Source: Anaerolineaceae bacterium (GTDB lineage Bacteria > Chloroflexota > Anaerolineae > JAAYZQ01). From it: a stretch of 24,228 bases of DNA. The translations under genes and the position numbers were made by a program. The stretch is taken from assembly GCA_012514775.1 (NCBI GenBank), contig JAAYZQ010000384.1, positions 1 through 24,228 on the forward strand, written 5' to 3'. Below are positions 17,819 through 24,228 of the stretch, one piece after another (the first letter of the stretch is position 1; the number at the start of each line of letters is the position of its first letter). A model generated the notes under the pieces. The model was given only the letters and a program-made list of their open reading frames with translations, ran no database searches and had not been told where the DNA came from.

Positions 17819-19591
17819 ATGAGCGCTGAAACGTTCGAGCTGGCCCGCTGGTCGCTGGCGGACCTGCTGCCCGCGACCCACGGACCCGAGTTCGATAGCG
17901 TGGTCGGCGAGATGGAGGGCGCCGTCGCCGAGCTGGAGTCGCAGCGTGACCGGCTGTCGCCCGACATGAGCACGGACCAATTCCAGGCCATGATAGACCT
18001 GGTGGTCAAGATCGCGGTCATTGGCGGCCGGCTGCGGGCCTACAGCTACCTCTGGTTCACGGAAGACACCCAGGAGCAGGAGGCCCTGGCCTTTCGCGGC
18101 CGCGTGGAAAAGCTCCTCACCGACGTGGAAAACCGCACCCTCTTTTTCAGCCTGTGGTGGAAGGAGCTGGACGACGAGCCGGCGGCGCGGCTGCTTGCGG
18201 CCAGCGGCGACAATGCCTACTACCTGGAATCGCTGCGGCGGTTCAAGCCCCACACCCTGTCGGAGCCGGAAGAAAGGATCATCAACGTCAAGGACGTCAA
18301 CGGCACCCACGGGCTGGTGACCATCTACGAAATGGTCACCAACGCCTTTACCTTCGAGGTCGAGATCGATGGCGAGCTGAAAAAGCTCAACCGCGCCGAG
18401 CTGTCGGTCTATGCCCGCGACCCCCGGCCGGAGGTGCGCGAGGCCATCTACCGGGAGCTGTACCGGGTTTATGCCCAGGACGGCACGGTACTCGGCCAGA
18501 TCTACCAGTACCTGGTGCGCGACTGGTCCAGCGAGAACCTCGATCTCCGCCACTTCTCGTCGCCCATCGCCGTCCGGAACCTGGCCAACGACATTCCCGA
18601 CACGGTGGTCGACACGCTGCTGGAGGCCTGCCGGGCGAACGCCTCCTTGTTCCAGCGCTACTTTCGCCTGAAGGCCGGCTGGCTGGGCATGGACAAGCTG
18701 CGCCGCTACGACATCTATGCCCCCCTCACCGCCTCGGAAAAGACTTTCGACTTTGACGAGGCGGCCAAGATGGTGCTGGCCAGCCTGGAGGACTTTTCGC
18801 CCGTCCTGGCCGGCCACGCACGCCGCGTCTTTGCCGACGGGCACCTGGACTCGGAGCTGCGGCCGCGCAAGGACACGGGGGCCTTTTGCTACAGCGTTCT
18901 GCCGGGGCTGACGCCCTGGGTGCTCATCAACTATACCGGGCAGGTGAGCGACGTGGCGGCCCTGGCCCACGAGCTGGGCCACGCCATCCACGGCCTCATG
19001 GCCGCCGAGCACACGCCGCTGACCTTTCACTCCTCGCTGCCCCTGGCCGAGACGGCGTCGGTCTTTTCCGAGATGCTGCTCCTGGAGCGGCTGCTGGCGC
19101 AGGAAAAGGACCCGGCCCTGCGGCGCGACGTGCTGGCCCGCTTTGTGGACGATACTTATGCCACGGTCACGCGCCAGGCCTACTTTGTGCTCTTTGAGCG
19201 CGACGCCCACCGGCTCATCGCCGAGGGGCGGACCACGGAGCAGCTATCGGCCCACTACCTGGACAACCTGCGGGAGCAGTTCGGCGACTCCGTGGAGCTG
19301 AGCGACGAGTTTCGCTGGGAATGGACGTCCATTCCCCACATCTTTCGCACGCCGTTCTACTGCTACGCCTACAGCTTTGGCCAGTTGCTCGTCCTGGCGC
19401 TGTACGGCCGCTATCGCAAAGAGGGCAAACCCTTTGTCGCCCGCTACGAAAAGATCCTGGCCTACGGCGGCTCCCGGAGCCCGGCCGAGATCCTGACGGA
19501 AGCGGGCATCGACATGACTTCCCTGGAGTTCTGGAACGGCGGATTCGACATCATCGCCGAGATGATCGACGAGCTGGAATCGCTGGGCTAG
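17819..19591 (+). CDS. pepF: M3 family oligoendopeptidase (PepF-type)
   Basis: The 590-residue zinc metallopeptidase is of the M3 (thimet/oligoendopeptidase F) family and is expected to degrade short peptides in the cytosol. The zinc site is HELGH (384-388, within ALAHELGHAIHGLMAAEH), with the third ligand Glu at 411 in LAETASVFSEM. The helical N-terminal half (RWSLADLLPATHGPEFDSVV and onward) and the C-terminal SIPHIFRTPFYCYAYSFGQL motif are typical. No signal peptide is visible. The start chosen is ATG 17819, preceded by AGGAG; an upstream ATG at 17783 has no ribosome-binding site. The gene ends convergently with the Amt-like gene across 30 nt. Confidence 0.94.
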   Translation: MSAETFELARWSLADLLPATHGPEFDSVVGEMEGAVAELESQRDRLSPDMSTDQFQAMIDLVVKIAVIGGRLRAYSYLWFTEDTQEQEALAFRGRVEKLLTDVENRTLFFSLWWKELDDEPAARLLAASGDNAYYLESLRRFKPHTLSEPEERIINVKDVNGTHGLVTIYEMVTNAFTFEVEIDGELKKLNRAELSVYARDPRPEVREAIYRELYRVYAQDGTVLGQIYQYLVRDWSSENLDLRHFSSPIAVRNLANDIPDTVVDTLLEACRANASLFQRYFRLKAGWLGMDKLRRYDIYAPLTASEKTFDFDEAAKMVLASLEDFSPVLAGHARRVFADGHLDSELRPRKDTGAFCYSVLPGLTPWVLINYTGQVSDVAALAHELGHAIHGLMAAEHTPLTFHSSLPLAETASVFSEMLLLERLLAQEKDPALRRDVLARFVDDTYATVTRQAYFVLFERDAHRLIAEGRTTEQLSAHYLDNLREQFGDSVELSDEFRWEWTSIPHIFRTPFYCYAYSFGQLLVLALYGRYRKEGKPFVARYEKILAYGGSRSPAEILTEAGIDMTSLEFWNGGFDIIAEMIDELESLG

Positions 19592-19600
19592 GCGCCCGGG

Positions 19601-19621
19601 CCGGGGACGTCGCGTCCCCGG
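19601..19621. terminator. hairpin between convergent pepF and Amt-like genes
   Basis: CCGGGGAC-GTCGC-GTCCCCGG forms a perfect 8-bp stem in the 30-nt gap between the two stops. It has no T-tract, so it may be a weak or factor-assisted bidirectional terminator, or simply an mRNA-end stabiliser. Confidence 0.5.
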
Positions 19622-20968
19622 TCAGGGCTCGAGATCGTCCTCCTCCTCCGGCACAGGAACGAACCGCCAGAGGACGAGGAGCACCTTTAGAATCAGGAAT
19701 AGGATCGCCACCGCGGCGGCGGTCCAGGCAGCGATGGCCGCCATGCCCACGAGCTGGGCGTTGATCTGGCCCGGCCAGTCGGAGGCCAGGCCGGGGGCAG
19801 GGACAAAGCCTGTGATCCCCTGGCCGGCGACGCCCAGGTAGCTCTCGACGCCGATGCCGTTCCAGCCCTGGCCCGCCTGGCCGTCGGCCACGAGGCCCGG
19901 CGCCAGGATGCCCAGGACGCCGGCAGGCAAGCCGATGGGCAGGGCGCCGGTGGGATCGTCGATGCGCAGGACGTAGCGCACGACAAAGGTGACGAGGGGC
20001 ACCAGGAGGCCGGCCGCGCCGCCGAGGGCCAGGGCCGCCCAGGGCGGGATCAGGCTGGCTGCCGCGGTGGCCGCGATCACCCCGGCCACGCAGCCGCGGG
20101 CGGCCACCAGGGAATCGGCGGCGCCGGTGGTGAACCAGGTGTACAGGCCGGGGAGGATGGCGCCTCCCGCCGCCGCCAGGAGCAGGTTCACGCCCACCCG
20201 GGGATGGGCCAGGCCGGCGCCGGCCAGGATGGGATTGGCGGCAAAGAGGCTCACGCTGCCCACGGCAGCCAGGAAGGCGCCCAGGATGGCGAGGACGGGC
20301 AGGTGGACCACCGGCAGCATGGCGACCTCGCCCTCGGGCAGGGGAGGCAGGCGCCGGCGAAAGATGACGATGCCCAGCAGCGCCGCCAGCGAGCCCACGA
20401 GGGCCGCGGTGCTGGTGCCCGTCAGGTCGACGTAGCCGTGGCCCAGGCCCAGCGTCTGGCCGACGTGCATCAGCCAGCCGCCGCCCGAGAACCAGTTGCC
20501 GGCCACGGGATAGACAATGGCCGCCAGCAGCACGGCGCCGAGCATCGACATCCAGCCCGGCAGGCGCTCGCGAAGCGCAAGGAAGGGCAAGAGGACGCCC
20601 ACGGCCAGGGACGGCAGGTGGGCCAGGAAGAGGGCCAGGGCGGCCGGGGTGGCGGCCTCGTCGAGGAGAAAGAAGCCGCGCAGGCCGAGGACGCCCCACT
20701 CGAGGTTGAAGGGCGAGGCCCATTCCCAGACGAGCCCTTCCAGGCCGGGCAGGTCCCACACGAGGCCGACGCCGCCCAGTTGGAAGGCGAATCCGCAGGC
20801 CCAGTAGCTGATGGCCGCCAGCGCCAGGCCACCAAGGCCCGCCACGGCAGACCGGGCCGGCCGGCGGCCGGCAAGGCTGCCACCGGCCAGCAAGATCAGG
20901 CCGGCGGGCAGGAGCAGGGCAAGAATTGCGAGCTGAGAGCTGAAAATCAAGAATTGTGAGTTGTTCAT
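19622..20968 (-). CDS. Amt/Rh-family ammonium-transporter-like protein lacking both pore histidines
   Basis: The 448-residue, highly hydrophobic protein has about eleven membrane segments. Amt family motifs are clear: GNWFSGGGWLMHVG (157-170), GHGYVDLTGTS (177-186), AHPRVGVNLLLAAAGG (254-269), CVAGVIAATAAASLIPPWAAL (293-312), RIDDPTGALPIG (335-346) and ADGQAGQGWNGIG (361-373). The two histidines that line the Amt pore are replaced. The family DFAGxxVVH position is A189 (DLTGTSTAA) and the SVHG position is G346 (LPIGLPAG). Ammonium conduction by the usual mechanism is therefore doubtful; a gas channel, sensor or other solute role is possible. The tail is acidic (EEEDDLEP). The start at ATG 20968 has no ribosome-binding site and overlaps the divergent gene's 5' end, so the N-terminus is uncertain. 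Confidence 0.82.
   Translation of the reverse strand: MNNSQFLIFSSQLAILALLLPAGLILLAGGSLAGRRPARSAVAGLGGLALAAISYWACGFAFQLGGVGLVWDLPGLEGLVWEWASPFNLEWGVLGLRGFFLLDEAATPAALALFLAHLPSLAVGVLLPFLALRERLPGWMSMLGAVLLAAIVYPVAGNWFSGGGWLMHVGQTLGLGHGYVDLTGTSTAALVGSLAALLGIVIFRRRLPPLPEGEVAMLPVVHLPVLAILGAFLAAVGSVSLFAANPILAGAGLAHPRVGVNLLLAAAGGAILPGLYTWFTTGAADSLVAARGCVAGVIAATAAASLIPPWAALALGGAAGLLVPLVTFVVRYVLRIDDPTGALPIGLPAGVLGILAPGLVADGQAGQGWNGIGVESYLGVAGQGITGFVPAPGLASDWPGQINAQLVGMAAIAAWTAAAVAILFLILKVLLVLWRFVPVPEEEDDLEP
20921..20963. repeat. AT-rich 15-nt direct repeat at the Amt/Mut7-C divergent junction
   Basis: AAGAATTGCGAGCTG (20921-20935) and AAGAATTGTGAGTTG (20949-20963) match at 13 of 15 positions. This patch is much richer in A and T than its surroundings and contains both proposed start codons. 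It could be an operator, or a short inserted repeat that has been absorbed into the ends of both genes. Confidence 0.6.
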
Positions 20969-21429
20969 TTGTCGTAGACGCCATGCTTGGCACCCTGGCC
21001 AAGTGGCTGCGCATCCTGGGTTACGATACGCTCTATGATCCGAGGCTGGACGACCACCAACTGGTCCGGCTCGCCCGTGCCGAGGATCGGATTCTGCTCA
21101 CCCGCGACCGGCCCCTGGCCAGCCGCCGCGGGCTGCGCACGCTGCTCATCGCCGGTGAGGGGCTCGACGAGCAGCTCCGCCAGGTCCTGGTCGAGCTGCA
21201 GTTGGAGCCCGACCGGGCCTTTTCCCGCTGCCCGGTGTGCAACGGGCTGTTGGAAGCCATCAGCCACGACGAGGCGAAGGCCAGGGTGCCGGCCTACGTC
21301 GCGCGCACCCACACGTCTTTCAAACATTGCTCCTCCTGTGGCCGTATCTACTGGCAGGGCAGCCATTGGCAGCAGATGGAGGAGCATCTGTCGCGCCTCC
21401 GCGCGGCCGGAACGCCCGAAGATTTGTAA
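20956..21429 (+). CDS. Mut7-C PIN-like RNase domain protein with zinc ribbon
   Basis: The 157-residue protein matches the Mut7-C family. It has a PIN-like nuclease core with conserved acids in FVVDAMLGTLAKWLRILGYDT (D8, D24) and ILLTRDRPLA (D51), followed by a zinc ribbon with CPVC (C92, C95) and CSSC (C125, C128). The family is predicted to act on RNA; cellular targets are not established. The start must be GTG 20956 (or the non-standard ATT before it), because an in-frame TGA lies at 20941 and the next ATG (20983) would remove the first catalytic Asp. No ribosome-binding site is visible. Its 5' end overlaps the divergent Amt-like gene by 13 nt. rsfS follows 18 nt after the stop and is probably co-transcribed. 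Confidence 0.88.
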   Translation: MSCSFVVDAMLGTLAKWLRILGYDTLYDPRLDDHQLVRLARAEDRILLTRDRPLASRRGLRTLLIAGEGLDEQLRQVLVELQLEPDRAFSRCPVCNGLLEAISHDEAKARVPAYVARTHTSFKHCSSCGRIYWQGSHWQQMEEHLSRLRAAGTPEDL

Positions 21430-21435
21430 GCATTT

Positions 21436-21440
21436 GGAGG
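21436..21440 (+). promoter_or_regulatory. rsfS: ribosome-binding site supporting a CTG start of rsfS
   Basis: GGAGG is followed by 7 nt (TTGAATC) and then CTG at 21448. An in-frame TGA at 21442 closes the frame just upstream, and no ATG, GTG or TTG occurs in frame before 21517. Confidence 0.75.
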
Positions 21441-21447
21441 TTGAATC

Positions 21448-21792
21448 CTGGAACCAATCGAGCTCGCTCACGTAATCGTCGACGCTATTGCCGAACGGCT
21501 TGGAAGTGACATCGTCATGTTGGACATGGAAGGCGTCTCTTTGCTGGCAGATTATTTCGTCCTGTGTAACGCCGAGAGCACGCCCCAGTTCCGAGCCATC
21601 CTCGACGAGATTGACAAACAAGCCAAGGCCGCCGGCACCCGCCGCTTGCACCTGGAAGGTGAAGCCGAATCGGGATGGATCCTGGCCGATTACGGATCCG
21701 TCGTCGTCCACATCTTTGACCCGCGGCTACGGCTGTACTACGATCTCGAAGGTCTGTGGAGCCAGGCGCGGCTGGTTGTTCGCGTGCAGTAA
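21448..21792 (+). CDS. rsfS: ribosomal silencing factor RsfS
   Basis: RsfS (DUF143/Iojap) binds ribosomal protein uL14 on the 50S subunit and blocks subunit joining when nutrients are short. The 114-residue product fits the family length and sequence: LEPIELAHVIVDAIAERLGS, DIVMLDMEGVSLLADYFVLC, STPQFRAILDEI, GSVVVHIFDPRLRLYYDLEGLW. The start is unusual. Counting from the first ATG (21517) would lose the conserved N-terminal helix, while CTG 21448 has a GGAGG at 7 nt and restores it, so I choose CTG. The adjacent ATC at 21445 cannot be fully excluded. It lies directly behind the Mut7-C gene, not next to nadD as is common. Confidence 0.93.
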   Translation: MEPIELAHVIVDAIAERLGSDIVMLDMEGVSLLADYFVLCNAESTPQFRAILDEIDKQAKAAGTRRLHLEGEAESGWILADYGSVVVHIFDPRLRLYYDLEGLWSQARLVVRVQ

Positions 21793-21807
21793 CCCGCGCC
21801 ACAGCGT

Positions 21808-21836
21808 ATTATACTAAAGCCGGGCCAAAGTGGCAA
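21808..21836 (-). promoter_or_regulatory. possible antisense promoter downstream of rsfS
   Basis: On the minus strand TTGCCA (21836-21831) and TATAAT (21813-21808) are exactly 17 nt apart. It points into the 3' end of rsfS. The nearest minus-strand gene is the Amt-like one, which starts about 840 nt downstream. Confidence 0.6.
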
Positions 21837-21899
21837 ACGGCGGGCCAGGAGCGGAGCGCCTGGCGGCCGGACGCGTGGGGCTCTCCTTCGCGCCTGGTT

Positions 21900-21927
21900 T
21901 TGCCTTTCCGGCTGCTTCCGGTATAAT
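21900..21927 (+). promoter_or_regulatory. promoter for glutamine synthetase
   Basis: TATAAT (21922-21927) is preceded at 16 nt by TTGCCT (21900-21905). The predicted start near 21934 leaves a leader of about 44 nt before ATG 21978. Confidence 0.7.
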
Positions 21928-21977
21928 ACCCCTGGCGTCGGCTCACAGGCACAACTCACCGGAGAGAAAGGTCAGTC

Positions 21978-23399
21978 ATGTTTCAAGATTTTGACGAGGC
22001 GAAAGCGTTCATCCAGGAACAGGGTGTGCGCATGGTAGACCTCAAGTACACCGACCTCTGGGGGCGCTGGCACCACGTGACGGTTCCGGTCAGCCAGTTC
22101 ACCCAGGAGTTGGTCGAAGAGGGGGTCGGCTTTGACGCCTCCAGCGTGGGGCTCAAACCCCTCAAGTCGGGCGACATGGTCACCGTGCCCGACCTGTCCA
22201 CCGGGTTCATGGATCCCTACTGGGAGGCACCCACCCTCAGCTTTTTATGCTCGGCCAGGGAGGCCGACAGTCGCAAGGAATTTGCCCGCGACCCGCGCAA
22301 CATCGCCCGGCGCGCCGAGGAGTACCTGCGCGAGACGGGCATCGCCGGCGCGAGCCTGTGGGGGCCCGAGTTCGAGTTCTATGTCTTTGACTCTGTAGCC
22401 TTCGAGAACGAGATCCACCGCGTCGGCTACCAGCTCGAGTCCAGCGAAGGGATGTGGAACAGCCCCGCAGCGGGCAAGGGAACCTACATCCCCATGCACG
22501 GCGGCTACCACGCCCACCCCCCGCGCGACGTGCTCTACAATCTGCGGAGCGAGATGTGCCTCCAACTGGAGGCCATGGGCGTGCCCATCCGCTACCACCA
22601 TCACGAGGTGGGCGGGCCCGGCCAGGTCGAAATCGAGACCGCGCTCATGGGCCTGCTGGAAAGCGGCGACGCCACGATGAAGGTCAAGTACGTGGCCAAG
22701 ATGGCCGCCGCGGCCCGCAACCAGACGGCGACGTTCATGCCCAAGCCCCTCTTTGGCGAAGCGGGCAACGGCATGCACTTTCACCAGTTGCTCACCCGGG
22801 GCGAGCTGTCGCTGTTCTACGACCCGGAGGGCTATGCCTGCCTGAGCGAGCTGGCGCTGCATTACATCGGCGGGCTGCTGACCCACGGCCCGGCGCTCCT
22901 GGCCCTGACCAATCCCAGCACCAACTCCTTCCGGCGCCTGGTGCCCGGCTACGAAGCGCCCGTCAACCTGTTCTTCTCGCTGGGCAATCGCAGCGCCGCG
23001 GTGCGCATCCCGAAGTATGCCAACAACCCCTACGAGAAGCGCATGGAGTTTCGCCCGCCCGACGCGACGTGCAACGTCTACCTGGCCCTGGCAGCGCAGT
23101 TGATGGCCGGCCTGGATGGCATCCGCAAAAAGATCGATCCCACCGCCGCCGGCTTTGGCCCCTTTGACTCCAACGTCTTTGGCTGGAGCGAGGAGGAGCG
23201 CAAGAAGATCAAAGCCGTGCCCTCCACGCTGGGGCAGGCGCTGGAGGCGCTGGCCGACGACCACGAATTTCTCCTGGCCGGCGACGTCATGGATGCCGAG
23301 TTCATCCGGGACTGGATCCGCTACAAGATGGACCGCGAGTACCTGGAAGTGCGAGACCGGCCGCATCCGTACGAGATGGCCCTTTATTTCGACGTATAG
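21978..23399 (+). CDS. glnA: type I glutamine synthetase
   Basis: Glutamine synthetase makes glutamine from glutamate, ammonia and ATP. The 473-residue product has the N-terminal beta-grasp ([21 protein letters not shown]), [21 protein letters not shown], the metal-binding [10 protein letters not shown] and [11 protein letters not shown], the ATP/glutamate loop GNGMHFHQ (about 263-270), [11 protein letters not shown] with the key Arg, and the [18 protein letters not shown] segment. The adenylylation-site motif NLYDLP of enterobacterial GSI-beta is absent; the equivalent stretch reads [13 protein letters not shown], with no Tyr, so control by adenylylation is unlikely. ATG 21978 follows a GGAGAGAAAGG site. 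Urocanate hydratase begins 19 nt downstream, which suggests a joint nitrogen-metabolism transcript. Confidence 0.96.
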   Translation: MFQDFDEAKAFIQEQGVRMVDLKYTDLWGRWHHVTVPVSQFTQELVEEGVGFDASSVGLKPLKSGDMVTVPDLSTGFMDPYWEAPTLSFLCSAREADSRKEFARDPRNIARRAEEYLRETGIAGASLWGPEFEFYVFDSVAFENEIHRVGYQLESSEGMWNSPAAGKGTYIPMHGGYHAHPPRDVLYNLRSEMCLQLEAMGVPIRYHHHEVGGPGQVEIETALMGLLESGDATMKVKYVAKMAAAARNQTATFMPKPLFGEAGNGMHFHQLLTRGELSLFYDPEGYACLSELALHYIGGLLTHGPALLALTNPSTNSFRRLVPGYEAPVNLFFSLGNRSAAVRIPKYANNPYEKRMEFRPPDATCNVYLALAAQLMAGLDGIRKKIDPTAAGFGPFDSNVFGWSEEERKKIKAVPSTLGQALEALADDHEFLLAGDVMDAEFIRDWIRYKMDREYLEVRDRPHPYEMALYFDV

Positions 23400-23418
23400 G
23401 AGAATGGAGAGAGAGGCA

Positions 23419-24228
23419 ATGAGCAAGCGCGAGATCCATCCCCCGCGGGGCACCAAACTGACCTGCAAGAACTGGCTCATCGAGGCGCCATATCGCATGA
23501 TCCAGCACAACCTGGACCCCGAGGTGGCCGGCGACCCCGACAACCTCATCGTCTATGGCGGGCGGGGCCGCGCCGCCCGCAACTGGGCCTCCTTTGACGC
23601 CATCCTCGAGAGCCTGCGCAACCTGGAGCCAGAGGAGACCCTGCTGGTGCAAAGCGGCAAGCCGGTGGCGGTCTTCCGGACCCACGAGGACGCACCGCGG
23701 GTGATCATCGCCAACACCAACATCGTGCCTGCCTGGGCCACGCAGGAGAATTTCGACCGCTGGGAGGCCGAAGGACTGATCATGTACGGCCAGATGACGG
23801 CCGGAAGCTGGATCTATATCGGGACCCAGGGCATCCTGCAGGGCACCTACGAGACCCTGGCGGCTGCGGCCCGCAAGCACTATGGCCCCGACGCCAGCCT
23901 GAAGGGCAAGTTTGTCCTCACCGCCGGCCTGGGCGAGATGGGCGGTGCTCAGCCCCTGGCGGTGACCATGAACGAGGGCGTCGCCCTCGTGGTCGAGGTC
24001 GACCCCTGGCGCGCCCAGAGGCGCCTGGACCACCGCTACCTGGACACGGTGGTGCAGGACCTGGAAGAGGCCATGAGCCTCGTGGACGAGTCGGTCCGCA
24101 AGCAGGAGCCGCGGAGCATCGGCCTCATCGGCAACGCGGCCGACGTCCTGCCCGAGCTGGTGGTCCGCGGCGTGACGCCCGACATCGTCACCGACCAGAC
24201 CTGCGCCCACGACCCCTTGATGTACCTG
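23419..24228 (+). CDS. hutU: urocanate hydratase, N-terminal part (cut by window edge)
   Basis: HutU converts urocanate to imidazolone propionate in histidine degradation. The first 270 residues are visible and in frame to the edge: [90 protein letters not shown] and the NAD-binding [18 protein letters not shown]. These are hallmark urocanase segments. The catalytic Cys region lies beyond the window. ATG 23419 is preceded by GAGAGG and follows glnA by 19 nt, so the two genes probably share a transcript. That pairs a pathway releasing ammonia and glutamate with the enzyme that uses both. Confidence 0.96.
   Translation, partial: MSKREIHPPRGTKLTCKNWLIEAPYRMIQHNLDPEVAGDPDNLIVYGGRGRAARNWASFDAILESLRNLEPEETLLVQSGKPVAVFRTHEDAPRVIIANTNIVPAWATQENFDRWEAEGLIMYGQMTAGSWIYIGTQGILQGTYETLAAAARKHYGPDASLKGKFVLTAGLGEMGGAQPLAVTMNEGVALVVEVDPWRAQRRLDHRYLDTVVQDLEEAMSLVDESVRKQEPRSIGLIGNAADVLPELVVRGVTPDIVTDQTCAHDPLMYL

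Noticed and set aside
16298..19210. 970-residue minus-strand open frame
   Set aside because: It spans the acetyltransferase, the promoter gap and pepF in antisense. It has no recognisable domain.

Overview
The window looks like a chromosomal segment of a GC-rich bacterium, most probably a member of the Chloroflexota (Anaerolineae/Caldilineae-like). This is inferred from the style of the proteins (a histidine phosphatase / DUF3090 / SCO1664-kinase trio, an EGQLG-type PurA, an RpoC with a long coiled-coil insertion), from sparse but near-consensus sigma-70 promoters in a GC-rich background, from short GC-rich palindromic repeats between genes, and from heavy use of GTG/TTG/CTG starts. I see no phage, IS element, CRISPR array, rRNA or tRNA. 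Twenty genes can be supported, the first and last cut by the window edges.

Layout. 1-1460 (minus): a cut unknown gene, a BcrA/BadF-type [4Fe-4S] activase and a small cupin-like protein, with a promoter at 1521-1549. 1782-3854 (plus): ftsY and prfB, the latter with the classic CUU-UGA-C programmed +1 frameshift; related ~76-nt palindromic repeat units lie on both sides of this pair. 4078-9656 (plus): a Xer-like tyrosine recombinase that keeps its nucleophilic Tyr but has lost three other catalytic positions, then rpoC without rpoB beside it, ended by a strong bidirectional terminator. 9732-10922 (minus): an M20/YgeY-like amidohydrolase. 11073-12596 (plus): a membrane GT2 polysaccharide synthase, divergent from the M20 gene with back-to-back promoters. 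12597-12901: palindromic repeats.

12902-16167 (plus): histidine phosphatase, DUF3090 zinc-ribbon protein and SCO1664 kinase-like protein, with overlapping reading frames, then purA. 16286-17614: Eis-like acetyltransferase. 17819-19591: PepF-type M3 oligopeptidase. 19622-20968 (minus): an Amt/Rh-family channel in which both pore histidines are replaced. 20956-21792 (plus): a Mut7-C PIN-like protein and rsfS (apparently CTG-started). 21978-24228 (plus): glutamine synthetase and the start of urocanate hydratase.

Functionally this is mostly housekeeping: protein targeting (FtsY), translation (RF2, RsfS), transcription (RpoC), purine synthesis (PurA) and nitrogen metabolism (Amt-like, GS, HutU). 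The most interesting items are the recombinase with an eroded catalytic pentad ahead of rpoC, the Amt-like protein without the twin histidines, the kinase/phosphatase/zinc-ribbon trio of unknown function next to purA, the CTG start of rsfS, and the overlapping divergent 5' ends of the Amt-like and Mut7-C genes. All alignments and counts were done by eye, without database searches.
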